A stretch of 10,207 bases of DNA from an uncultured Lachnospiraceae bacterium (GCA_910588885.1 CAJUSQ010000104.1:1-10207); one strand, 5' to 3'. Shown: positions 1-7,054, counted from the first letter of the stretch. Notes: generated from the letters alone by a model not told the origin. Numbers and translations: made by a program.

Positions 1-339
1 TCGGATTCCATTCGGGCCACCGGGCTTGGAGAGGGGGAATTTTATCTGGGGGATAAAAATTCCGGGGTTTTGGTTCAGGTAAAGGACGGCATCGCCGTAG
101 TGGAGTCGGAACAGGTATACGGCGGAAGCGTGACGCCGGTTTGCAAAATGGTGGAAACCCTGGTTTTGGCCGGAATCCCTCTGGCCCAGGCCAGTTACAT
201 GGCTTCTTCGGCTCCGGCAAAGCTGCTGGGGCTCAAAGACAGGGGCCATATCAAAAAGGGGTATGCGGCCCATTTTAATTTATTGGACGAAAGAGGACAT
301 TTGCAAAAAACAATAATGGAAAAGGATGAAAAGGGATGA
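1..339 (+). CDS. NagA-like N-acetylglucosamine-6-phosphate deacetylase family amidohydrolase, C-terminal part
   Basis: The frame is open from the first base to TGA at 337-339, giving the last 112 residues; the start lies outside the window. It opens with SDSIRATGLGEGEFYLGD, which matches the NagA segment around the catalytic Asp (TDA/SDS motif). It continues with the family's C-terminal pattern: GGSVTP, then SSAPAKLLGL (as in NPAKLLGL), then GHIKKGYAAHFNLLD (as in GSI..GKDADLVVLD). Family members remove the N-acetyl group from GlcNAc-6-phosphate in the cytoplasm. The usual A-D in KDADL is A-H here, so the protein is a divergent member and its substrate may differ. The stop overlaps the next gene's start by 4 bp (ATGA), indicating translational coupling. 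I am confident of the family but not of the substrate, because the N-terminal metal-binding region cannot be seen. Confidence 0.8.
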   Translation, partial: SDSIRATGLGEGEFYLGDKNSGVLVQVKDGIAVVESEQVYGGSVTPVCKMVETLVLAGIPLAQASYMASSAPAKLLGLKDRGHIKKGYAAHFNLLDERGHLQKTIMEKDEKG

Positions 340-1181
340 AAAAGGCCATGAAAAAATTTGAAGAGATTACAAAGGAAGAGCTGGGCGCAGGCAGCCCCAT
401 AGGATTGGAACTTGCAGGCACGGAAGAGGATCTTTACTACCATATGGCAACGGATATGCTGGAGCATATTCTTGCCAACAATGAAAAAGGGAAAAATACC
501 GTGTTTATCGTTCCGGTGGGGCCCGTCGGCCAGTACCGGAAGCTGGCGAAAATGTGCAACCGGAAACGGGTCAGCCTGAAAAACGTGTGGTTTTTTAATA
601 TGGACGAATATCTGGACGAAAAGGATGTTCCCATTCCGGTCACCCATCCCTTAAGCTTTGAGGGATTTATGTATCGGGAATTTTACGACCGGATGGACGA
701 GGAACTGAATATTCCCATGAATCAGCGGATTTTTCCGAAGCCGGGCCGGGAGGAGGAGATTTGGGAATTAATTCAGAAAGCCGGGGGCGTGGACGTGGCT
801 TACGGCGGAATCGGCATCAACGGGCATATTGCCTTTAACGAGCCCCCGGAAGAAGAGGTGCCGGTACAGGCTTTTGCAGAATATAAGACCCGGATTTTAA
901 GCCTGACCCGGGAAACCCGCACCGTTAATTCCATTACCGCGGCCAACGGCTACATTGATTATATCCCGCCCCGCTGCATTACCATCGGCATGAAGGAGAT
1001 TTTGTCCGCAAAAGAAATCCGCTTCTACCTGAACCGGACCTGGCAGAAGGGAATCGTGCGGAAGATCCTGCACGGGGAAGTGACCTCCAGGGTTCCGGCT
1101 TCCCTGTTCCAGAACCATCCGGATGCAAAGCTGATTCTTGCGGACTATGTGGCGGAGCCTCCGGTAGGCCAGCTTCGTTAA
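336..1181 (+). CDS. NagB-superfamily sugar deaminase/isomerase-like protein (glucosamine-6-phosphate deaminase family)
   Basis: A 281-residue cytoplasmic protein, slightly longer than typical NagB (about 240-266). The core motifs are FNMDEYL (D90, equivalent to E. coli D72) and GGIGINGHIAFNEP (N162, H164, E169; E. coli D141, H143, E148), followed by SLTRETRTVNS and PASLFQNHP, all NagB signatures. Family members convert GlcN-6-phosphate to fructose-6-phosphate and ammonia. The residues that hold the sugar phosphate look altered: the PTGGTP-type loop is PVGPVGQY (60-67), E. coli R172 aligns with I200, and K208 aligns with Q238 or needs a one-residue gap to reach K239. The substrate may therefore not be a 6-phosphate sugar. 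ATG 336 is chosen because it overlaps the upstream stop and has AAAAGGA about 9 nt upstream; ATG 348 is a possible alternative. It lies four genes from a sulfoquinovosidase-domain cluster on the same strand. Confidence 0.88.
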   Translation: MKKAMKKFEEITKEELGAGSPIGLELAGTEEDLYYHMATDMLEHILANNEKGKNTVFIVPVGPVGQYRKLAKMCNRKRVSLKNVWFFNMDEYLDEKDVPIPVTHPLSFEGFMYREFYDRMDEELNIPMNQRIFPKPGREEEIWELIQKAGGVDVAYGGIGINGHIAFNEPPEEEVPVQAFAEYKTRILSLTRETRTVNSITAANGYIDYIPPRCITIGMKEILSAKEIRFYLNRTWQKGIVRKILHGEVTSRVPASLFQNHPDAKLILADYVAEPPVGQLR

Positions 1182-1250
1182 AAGTTTCACAGCAGAAAAG
1201 GAGGAAGATTCCTTCGTTAAAAGTTTCACAGCAGAAAAGGAGGAAGATTC
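1173..1250 (+). repeat. Perfect 39-bp tandem duplication spanning stop codon and ribosome binding site
   Basis: Bases 1173-1211 and 1212-1250 are identical, and the flanking bases differ on both sides, so the unit is exactly 39 bp repeated twice. Copy 1 contains the last two codons and stop of the NagB-like gene. Both copies contain AAAAGGAGG, so the Shine-Dalgarno sequence is doubled. Only copy 2 is correctly spaced from a start codon (TTG 1253). Perfect identity suggests a recent duplication. Confidence 0.97.
1238..1243 (+). promoter_or_regulatory. Ribosome binding site deciding the TTG start of the Gfo/Idh/MocA gene
   Basis: AGGAGG ends 9 nt before TTG 1253. The next in-frame ATG codons fall inside the Rossmann glycine motif, so a start at 1253 is required. 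An identical AGGAGG at 1199-1204, in the first repeat copy, has no start codon at the right distance. Confidence 0.85.
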
Positions 1251-1252
1251 GG

Positions 1253-2344
1253 TTGGAAAAAATAAAGACGGCGGTAATCGGCGCAGGGATGATGGGATTT
1301 TCCCAAATCCGGAATTGCTTTGAACCCCTGGAGGAATATGAGATCGTTGCGGTCTGCGAGGTATATGAGCCGAATATCCGGCGGATTTCAGACTATTTCC
1401 GGGAAACCGGAAAGCCGGTAAGGATTTACGAAAGCTATCGGGAGCTTTTGGAAAAAGAGGATTTTTCCCTGGCGGCCATTGTGACACCGGATTATCTGCA
1501 TGAGGAATTGACGGTGGCCTGCATAGAGGCCGGGAAGCATGTACGTCTGGAAAAACCCATGGCCACCACCATGGAAGGGCTGAAAGCCGTTTTGCAGGCC
1601 CATGAAAAGCGGCCGGACCTTGTGCTGCAGGTCGGATATGAACTGCGGTATGCGGATGCAATCTGCAAAATGAGAAATAATCTGGCAGAAATCGGCAGTC
1701 CGAAAATGATCTGGTGCCATGAATTCCGTCATCCCTTTTTGAAAAAGGAGGGCTTGATTCCGGACTGGATTCGGAAAAAGGCATATTCCGGCGGGACGCT
1801 GCTGGAGAAAAACTGTCACCATTTTGATTTATTTAATATGGTGGCAAAAGCCAAGCCGAAGCAGGTTTATGCTTCCGGGGATCATACCACGGAATATGCG
1901 GATACGGATGTGCTGGATTCGGCGTTTGTAACCGTGGAGTATGAAAACGGAATCCGGGCCAGCCTGTCGCTGTGTATGTTTGCTCCGGAATTAAAGGGAC
2001 AAAAGCATATGCATGCCCTGGAATTCGGGATTCTCGGGGATAAGGGCAGGATGGAGCTGCGGGATGACGAGCTGTTTGTCTGGGACCGGGAATCCCGGGG
2101 AGAAAACCATTATACCTATCTTAGGAATAATTTTGAAGCCCACAGCGAGGATATCCTTCCTTCCCTGAAGGATCTGGCCCAGTGCATCCGGGAAGGAAAG
2201 CGGCCGGACACGGACGTGTGGACCGGCCTGCAGAGCGCAATGGTGGCGATTGCGGCGGAGAAATCGGCAGCGGAGCATCGGATTGTAACAATTGCAGAGA
2301 TGGAGAGGGCCTATGGGATTTCCTATCTGCCAAAGGAGCCGTAA
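1253..2344 (+). CDS. Gfo/Idh/MocA family NAD(P)-dependent sugar oxidoreductase
   Basis: A 363-residue protein with an N-terminal Rossmann fold: VIGAGMMG (G10, G12, G15) and CEVYEPN at the end of the second strand. The family signature GKHVRLEKPMATT carries the E-K-P catalytic/nicotinamide motif (100-102, K101). The C-terminal alpha/beta sheet domain includes GGTLLEKNCHHFDL, with the usual catalytic-region H189/H190 and D192. Members oxidise or reduce sugars and cyclitols; some are glycosidases that use bound NAD in a redox-cycling mechanism. Sitting directly between a NagB-like gene and a sulfoquinovosidase-type GH31 gene, it may act on sulfoquinovose or its glycoside, including as a GH188-type NAD-dependent sulfoquinovosidase. 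That is inference from context, because I cannot identify a sulfonate-binding motif by eye. The TTG start with AGGAGG 9 nt upstream is supported by the position of the glycine motif. Cytoplasmic; no signal peptide. Confidence 0.9.
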   Translation: MEKIKTAVIGAGMMGFSQIRNCFEPLEEYEIVAVCEVYEPNIRRISDYFRETGKPVRIYESYRELLEKEDFSLAAIVTPDYLHEELTVACIEAGKHVRLEKPMATTMEGLKAVLQAHEKRPDLVLQVGYELRYADAICKMRNNLAEIGSPKMIWCHEFRHPFLKKEGLIPDWIRKKAYSGGTLLEKNCHHFDLFNMVAKAKPKQVYASGDHTTEYADTDVLDSAFVTVEYENGIRASLSLCMFAPELKGQKHMHALEFGILGDKGRMELRDDELFVWDRESRGENHYTYLRNNFEAHSEDILPSLKDLAQCIREGKRPDTDVWTGLQSAMVAIAAEKSAAEHRIVTIAEMERAYGISYLPKEP

Positions 2345-2387
2345 ATCGTATCAAAGGGCCCAACAGCTAAAGGAGCCGTGATTTTTT

Positions 2388-4463
2388 ATGATAGAATACA
2401 GAGAAAGTAAAAACGGGTTTACCGTTCTGCAAAACGGGGTTCCCCTGCTGTCCCATACGCCGAAAGAGCCGTTGTTCTACGGCGGATATGGGGAGGAGCA
2501 GGTGGAAATGTACCGGGGGAATTTTCAGATCGAGGATTATGTCCTGGAGCGGATTCCCCTTAGGCAGCTGGAACGGGTTGAGACGGCATGTCCGGGAGAA
2601 CATTGCTTTCACCTGGAGGGGCGGCTTAACGTGAAGCTGACGGTGACGGAGGACACGGTAATCCTCCGGCTGGAACCCCGGAAGGGCTCTTCCGAAAGCC
2701 CGGCTGAAGGAAACGGGCATGGATTTGCCGGAAATTCGGAAGAAGGGGCAGAGCTGCCACTGAACCGTCTTTGGATGCGGGTGCAAAGCGAGGCCAAGGA
2801 AAAGGTCTATGGCTGCGGGGAGCAGATGTCCTATTTCAATCTCAAAGGCCGTCATTTCCCTTTATGGACCTCGGAGCCCGGAGTCGGACGGGATAAAAAT
2901 ACATATATGACCTGGCGCTGCCAGGTGGACAGCAAGTCCGGCGGGGATTACTACAATACCAATTATCCGGAGCCGACCTATGTATCCGGCTGCCGCTATT
3001 ACCTCCATGCCGATACCACGGCCTATGCGGATTTTGATTTCCGTCATACGGATTTTCACGAACTGATGTTCTGGGATGTGCCGAAGGAAATCCGGATTCA
3101 GGAAGCGGAGGATTTCCCTGCCCTGTCGGAAAAGCTGACGGCTTTTTTGGGAAGGCAGGGAGCGCTTCCGGACTGGATCTACGAAGGGGTGATACTGGGG
3201 CTGCAGGGCGGAACGAAACGGGTAACGGAGCTGGTGGAAAAATCCCTGGAAAAAGGGATTCAGGTTGCCGGGGTCTGGTGCCAGGATTGGGAAGGGAAAC
3301 GGGAAACCTCCTTCGGAAGAAGGCTTCAATGGGAATGGAAATGGGATGAGAAGCTGTATCCCGGACTGCCGAAGCAGATGGAAGAATTCCGAAAATCAGG
3401 CATCCGTTTTCTGGGCTATATCAATCCCTATCTGGTGAAGGATACGGAGTTGTACCGGGAAGGGAAACAGAAGGGTTATTTTGCAGCGGATGAAACAGGC
3501 GGGGAATATCTGGTGGATTTCGGGGAGTTTGACTGCGGCGTTGTGGATTTTACGAATCCGGAGGCGTATGACTGGTTTAAGGAGATCATCAAAAAGAACC
3601 TGATCAGCTTCGGGCTTTCCGGATGGATGGCGGATTTCGGAGAATACCTGCCCACTGACGTGACCTTATTTAACGGAAAATCCCCTATGCTGGAGCATAA
3701 TCACTGGCCGGCTCTTTGGGCCAAATGCAATTACGATGCCTTAAAAGAGACGGGTACGCTGTCAGAGCTTGTGTATTTCATGCGGGCAGGAGGAACCGGA
3801 AGCCAACGCTACTGCCCCCTTCTTTGGGCCGGGGATCAATGTGTGGATTTTTCCATTCATGACGGACTGATTTCCACGGTCTGCGGAGCCCTAAGCGCCG
3901 GGATGATCGGAAACGGGCTCCATCACAGCGATATCGGCGGCTATACCTCGTTATATGACAATGTCAGGACCAAAGAAGTATTCCTGCGCTGGGCGGAGCT
4001 GGCGGCTTTTACCCCGGTGATGCGGACCCATGAAGGAAACCGGCCGGATACGAATTTTCAGTATTACCAGGACGAAGCCGTAATGGAAGCCTTTGGACGG
4101 CTGACCCGGATTCACAAAGCCCTTGCCCCATATCTGAAGGCTTTGGCGGCGGAAAATGCAAAACGGGGCATCCCGGTGCAGCGGCCCCTGTTTTATCATT
4201 ATGAACAGGATGAAAGGGCCTACGAAATCCAGACGGAATATTTGCTGGGACGGGATCTGCTGGTGGCTCCCGTGTATCTGGAAAAAAAGGAGGTCTGGGA
4301 GGTTTACCTGCCCGAGGATGAATGGATTCACTTGTGGAGCCAAAAAACCTACGGCGGCGGGACGCATCTGGTAGAAAGCCCCTTGGGAAAAATCCCGGTA
4401 TTTTACCGGGCCGCATCCCGGTTTCGGGAGTGCTTTTCGGAAATTGCCCAAAACAATTCATAG
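2388..4463 (+). CDS. yihQ: GH31 sulfoquinovosidase (YihQ family)
   Basis: A 691-residue cytoplasmic glycoside hydrolase without a signal peptide; E. coli YihQ is 678. It resembles YihQ along its whole length: MYRGNF (41-46), YGCGEQMSYF (141-150), FPLWTSEPGVGR, PDWIYEGV, GYINPYL, GGYTSLYDNVRTKE, RTHEGNRP, EYLLGRDLLVAPV. The predicted nucleophile is D416 (GWMADFGEYLPTD) and the acid/base is D483 (WAGDQ). The sulfonate-recognition set known from YihQ (Q288, R301, W304, Y508) is present as Q299, R312, W315 and Y519, all at a uniform +11 offset. The enzyme should release sulfoquinovose from sulfoquinovosyl glycerol or sulfolipid. A polar stretch around residues 100-122, rich in Ser, Gly and Glu, is an insertion in the N-terminal beta domain relative to E. 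coli as I recall it. TAAAGGAG lies 12 nt before the ATG. The gene starts 43 nt after the oxidoreductase gene, probably in the same operon. Confidence 0.93.
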   Translation: MIEYRESKNGFTVLQNGVPLLSHTPKEPLFYGGYGEEQVEMYRGNFQIEDYVLERIPLRQLERVETACPGEHCFHLEGRLNVKLTVTEDTVILRLEPRKGSSESPAEGNGHGFAGNSEEGAELPLNRLWMRVQSEAKEKVYGCGEQMSYFNLKGRHFPLWTSEPGVGRDKNTYMTWRCQVDSKSGGDYYNTNYPEPTYVSGCRYYLHADTTAYADFDFRHTDFHELMFWDVPKEIRIQEAEDFPALSEKLTAFLGRQGALPDWIYEGVILGLQGGTKRVTELVEKSLEKGIQVAGVWCQDWEGKRETSFGRRLQWEWKWDEKLYPGLPKQMEEFRKSGIRFLGYINPYLVKDTELYREGKQKGYFAADETGGEYLVDFGEFDCGVVDFTNPEAYDWFKEIIKKNLISFGLSGWMADFGEYLPTDVTLFNGKSPMLEHNHWPALWAKCNYDALKETGTLSELVYFMRAGGTGSQRYCPLLWAGDQCVDFSIHDGLISTVCGALSAGMIGNGLHHSDIGGYTSLYDNVRTKEVFLRWAELAAFTPVMRTHEGNRPDTNFQYYQDEAVMEAFGRLTRIHKALAPYLKALAAENAKRGIPVQRPLFYHYEQDERAYEIQTEYLLGRDLLVAPVYLEKKEVWEVYLPEDEWIHLWSQKTYGGGTHLVESPLGKIPVFYRAASRFRECFSEIAQNNS

Positions 4464-4518
4464 GTATGTTATATAAAAATAATTTTTAAATTAAAATATA
4501 TTAAGAAAGGGAAAACAA
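4464..4518 (+). other. AT-rich intergenic spacer inside the operon
   Basis: This 55-nt gap between the GH31 and isomerase genes is almost entirely A and T, in sharp contrast to its flanks. It ends in a ribosome binding site (AAAGGG, 7 nt before ATG 4519). It could hold an internal promoter or an unstructured translation enhancer. I see no good -35/-10 pair and no hairpin with a U tract, so nothing more specific is called. Confidence 0.5.
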
Positions 4519-5859
4519 ATGAAAGAATTTCAAGCGGCGTATCTCCCCATTGGCGTACCCACCTTCCATCTGGAAAGCGCCCAGGCGGAGTTTGAAGCGT
4601 CTGTTCATACCCTGAAGGAGATCACGGAGCAGGTGGTCTGTCCGGATGAAATGCTGCTGTCCCTGGAAAAGCTGGATGCATTTTTAGACCGGCTCCATCC
4701 GGATTTGCTGATCCTGCAAAATATTACCTTTGCCAATGCCGCCTATGCCAGCCAGGTATTGAAGCGGTTTTCCTGTCCCATTCTGCTGTGGACCCTAAGG
4801 GAACCGGTGATTGACGGCGGACGGCTAAGGCTGAATTCCCTGACCGGGGCATATTCGGCGGCAAATGCAATCAAGGAATTTCGGGAAGGGGAGATCGAAT
4901 ATGTGTTCGGTTCTCCGACAGAGGAAGAAGTGCGACGGACTTTAAATGCCTGCATTCGGGCAGCCCGGATGAAAAAACAGCTGACGCAGCTGAAAATGGC
5001 GTCCATTGGGCATACGCCCCAGGGCTTCGGGTTTGGACGGGCTTTGGATCTGGATTTGATGAAGCGTTTTGGCGTAACCTTGGATTCCCTGGAAGCCCGG
5101 GAACTGATCGAAAAGGCCAAAACTTATTCCGTGGAGGAATGCCGTCCTTATCTGGAAAAAGCGTCCCGGTGCATGAAGGGGCTTTCGGAGATTCCAAAGG
5201 AACGGGTGGAGGATTTTGCAAGGCTTTACAAAGCCTATCAGGAGTATGTGGAGGAAAACGGGATCGGAGCCGTTTCGTCCCGCTGCTGGCCGGACTTTTT
5301 TACGGCCTTTGGAACCCCGGTCTGTGCGGTTCTTGCCATGCTTAACGACACCGGGACCGCCGCGGCCTGCGAAGCCGATGCTTACGGGGCCCTTAGCATG
5401 TATCTTGGCATGGAGCTGACGAAAAAGCCCGTATTTTTCGGAGATCCGGTGTCCATGGATGAAACGGAGAATACCATTACCTACTGGCACTGCGGGACGG
5501 CAGCCTGTTCCCTGGCCCGGGAAGATACGGGAGCCTGTGTCGGAGTACATTGCAACCGGAAAATCGGCCCGACTTTGGAATTTGGCTGCCGGCCTGGTGA
5601 AGAAATCACCGTATTCCGGGTGGGACGCAAGCCAAACGGCAGCTTCCGTTTCTTCTTACTGAAAGGGAAGGCGCCGGATAAGCCGAAACAGTTTTTCGGG
5701 ACATCTTTGGTGGTGCAAACGGAAACCGACGCGAAGCAGGCCGTTTATCAATCGGTAAAAGACGGCTGGGAACCGCATTTTGCCGTGATTTATGGGGACG
5801 TGGTACCGGAGCTGGAGATGCTGGCCCATATGCTTGGCATGGAAGTGTGCAGATATTAG
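4519..5859 (+). CDS. L-fucose/L-arabinose isomerase-family protein; candidate sulfoquinovose isomerase
   Basis: A 446-residue cytoplasmic protein of the FucI/AraA fold (COG2407-like). The diagnostic region is NDTGTAAACEADAYGALSMY, followed by KPVFFGDP, YWHCGTAACSLA, and a C-terminal PHFAVIYGDV...LGMEV. By analogy with E. coli FucI (E337, D361, H528), the likely divalent-metal ligands are E285, D309 and H420; the 24-residue spacing of the first two matches FucI. Such enzymes interconvert aldoses and ketoses. Just downstream of the sulfoquinovosidase gene, the most economical role is isomerising sulfoquinovose to 6-deoxy-6-sulfofructose. To my recollection, the isomerase of the Firmicute transaldolase-type sulfoglycolysis pathway is also unrelated to E. 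coli YihS and FucI-like. The family is clear; the substrate is inferred. AAAGGG lies 7 nt before the ATG. Confidence 0.88.
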   Translation: MKEFQAAYLPIGVPTFHLESAQAEFEASVHTLKEITEQVVCPDEMLLSLEKLDAFLDRLHPDLLILQNITFANAAYASQVLKRFSCPILLWTLREPVIDGGRLRLNSLTGAYSAANAIKEFREGEIEYVFGSPTEEEVRRTLNACIRAARMKKQLTQLKMASIGHTPQGFGFGRALDLDLMKRFGVTLDSLEARELIEKAKTYSVEECRPYLEKASRCMKGLSEIPKERVEDFARLYKAYQEYVEENGIGAVSSRCWPDFFTAFGTPVCAVLAMLNDTGTAAACEADAYGALSMYLGMELTKKPVFFGDPVSMDETENTITYWHCGTAACSLAREDTGACVGVHCNRKIGPTLEFGCRPGEEITVFRVGRKPNGSFRFFLLKGKAPDKPKQFFGTSLVVQTETDAKQAVYQSVKDGWEPHFAVIYGDVVPELEMLAHMLGMEVCRY

Positions 5860-5902
5860 AAAACGGTTGACAGGAAACAGCCGGAAATGAAAGGAGCCTA
5901 AC

Positions 5903-6919
5903 ATGACCAAAAAAGAACGGGTGTACGGGGCCATTGCCCATAAAAATACGGATCTGGTCCCCTGGAGCTTTGAGCTTACTTCCGGGGCGGCCCAGGCGAT
6001 GCGGGAATACAAGGGATGTCAGGATATCGACGCATGTCTGGAGAATCATTTGTACCGGGGCTGTTACAAAAAGAACCGGCCCCTTTTGGACGGGACGGAA
6101 AACGAGCAGGATTTTTTCGGCGTTACCTGGCATACCTCCAATGACGGAGGGGACGTGGGGCATATTGTGCAATATCCTCTTTGGGATGCCGAGGATTTGT
6201 CAGGGTATACCTTTCCGGAACCGGATTATGAATTTGCAAAGGAGGTCTGCCATACCCTGGCAGAACGGAATACGGAGTTTTTTACCATGTTCAGCATCGG
6301 CATGTGCTATTTTGAACGGGCCTGGAGCCTGCGGGGGATGGAGAACATACTTTCGGATATGATTGTGGACGAAGCTTTTGCGGAGGAAATTTTCGCACAG
6401 ATCCTGGAGCATCACGAGAAGCTTTTGGATGCGGTGCTGGACGAGGAGTTTGACGCCGTTTATTTCGGGGACGACTGGGGACAGCAGCGGGGGACCATCA
6501 CCGGGCCGGACCGCTGGCGTCATTTCATTAAACCGGGCATGAAGCAGCTGATCCAAAAGGCAAAACGGAAGGGAAAATACGTGGTGGTTCACAGCTGCGG
6601 CGACATCTGGGATTTGATGCCGGACTTAATTGAGATGGGCGTAGATGTCTATAATACGGTACAGCCGGAAATCTATGATTTGAAGAAATTAAAAAGAGAG
6701 TACGGGAAAGACCTGACCTTCTACGGAGCCGTCAGTACCCAGCAGTTTCTGCCTTTTGCAAAGCCCCAAGAGGTTTATGAGAAAACCTGTGAAACCCTTG
6801 AAATCCTGGCGAAGGACGGGGGTTACATCCTTTCCCCCTCCCATGGCGTGACCCCGGATATCCCGCCGGAAAACCTGCTGGCTATGGTTCGGGCAGCGAA
6901 AGGCTTTTCCCGGACGTAA
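5903..6919 (+). CDS. Uroporphyrinogen decarboxylase (URO-D)/MtaA superfamily protein
   Basis: A 338-residue protein of the HemE/MtaA superfamily (COG0407-like). Typical segments are the N-terminal TKKERVYGAIAHKNTDLVPW (as in ..RERV..al..k..DrvP), FGDDWGQQRG (188-197), DRWRHFIKPGMKQL, VVVHSCGDIWDLMPDLIEMG (227-246) and a C-terminal PSHGVTPDIPPENLLAMVRA. H230 and C232 form the HxC half of the zinc site used by corrinoid-linked methyltransferases such as MtaA/MtbA. The final Cys of that motif is replaced by H314. It is unlikely to be the haem enzyme HemE, because it stands in a sugar operon without other tetrapyrrole genes. Clostridial paralogues like this are common and mostly uncharacterised, so the role is unknown. 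AAAGGAG lies 6 nt before the ATG, and the gap to the isomerase gene is 43 nt, so it is probably the last gene of the operon. Confidence 0.85.
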   Translation: MTKKERVYGAIAHKNTDLVPWSFELTSGAAQAMREYKGCQDIDACLENHLYRGCYKKNRPLLDGTENEQDFFGVTWHTSNDGGDVGHIVQYPLWDAEDLSGYTFPEPDYEFAKEVCHTLAERNTEFFTMFSIGMCYFERAWSLRGMENILSDMIVDEAFAEEIFAQILEHHEKLLDAVLDEEFDAVYFGDDWGQQRGTITGPDRWRHFIKPGMKQLIQKAKRKGKYVVVHSCGDIWDLMPDLIEMGVDVYNTVQPEIYDLKKLKREYGKDLTFYGAVSTQQFLPFAKPQEVYEKTCETLEILAKDGGYILSPSHGVTPDIPPENLLAMVRAAKGFSRT

Positions 6920-6927
6920 GGGAGCCC

Positions 6928-6956
6928 TTGAAATAAAACTGATTTTTCCGTATAAT
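6928..6956 (+). promoter_or_regulatory. Sigma-A type promoter for the Crp-family regulator
   Basis: TTGAAA (6928-6933) and a consensus TATAAT (6951-6956) are separated by 17 nt, close to the ideal housekeeping promoter. It starts 8 nt after the stop of the URO-D gene. Transcription would begin near 6963, leaving a leader of about 100 nt before the regulator. Confidence 0.85.
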
Positions 6957-6958
6957 AG

Positions 6959-7035
6959 GAACCGGGCCCGGGTGGGGAGCTGCGATCCGGGCAGGAGCCA
7001 TGCTGTGATCCGGGAGGGAGATACACGGATCCGGG
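6959..7035 (+). repeat. Four spaced GA(T/A)CCGGG motifs in the regulator's leader
   Basis: GAACCGGG at 6959-6966 is followed by three exact GATCCGGG copies at 6984-6991, 7007-7014 and 7028-7035, with start-to-start spacings of 25, 23 and 21 nt (about two helical turns). The first overlaps the 10-bp palindrome CCGGGCCCGG (6962-6971) at the expected transcription start. The array could be an operator for autoregulation or a structured leader; neither is proven. Confidence 0.65.
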
Positions 7036-7054
7036 TGTGTCGGAAACGTTGTGC

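Noticed and set aside
897..1784. Long minus-strand reading frame opposite the NagB-like and oxidoreductase genes
   Set aside because: Low-complexity Pro/Ser/Arg-rich translation with no domain, lying opposite two convincing genes. Its internal peptide repeat is only the shadow of the 39-bp duplication.
2332..2379. Repeated AAAGGAGCCGT (2332-2342 and 2369-2379) as a duplication like the 39-bp one
   Set aside because: Only about 11 bp match, and the second copy is simply the GH31 gene's ribosome site; no extended identity flanks them.
5867..5872. TTGACA before the URO-D-family gene as a promoter -35
   Set aside because: No -10-like sequence at 15-19 nt; that position is occupied by the AAAGGAG ribosome site.
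5903..6919. HemE, the haem-pathway uroporphyrinogen decarboxylase
   Set aside because: The HxC...H site and MtaA-like segments, plus sugar-operon context without tetrapyrrole genes, point to a paralogue.
6918..6929. AAGGGAGCCCTT as a terminator after the sugar operon
   Set aside because: The arms are only 5 bp with a 2-nt loop and no T run follows.
7004..7008. TGTGA as half of a classical Crp site in the regulator leader
   Set aside because: No TCACA partner at the required distance; it merely overlaps a GATCCGGG motif.
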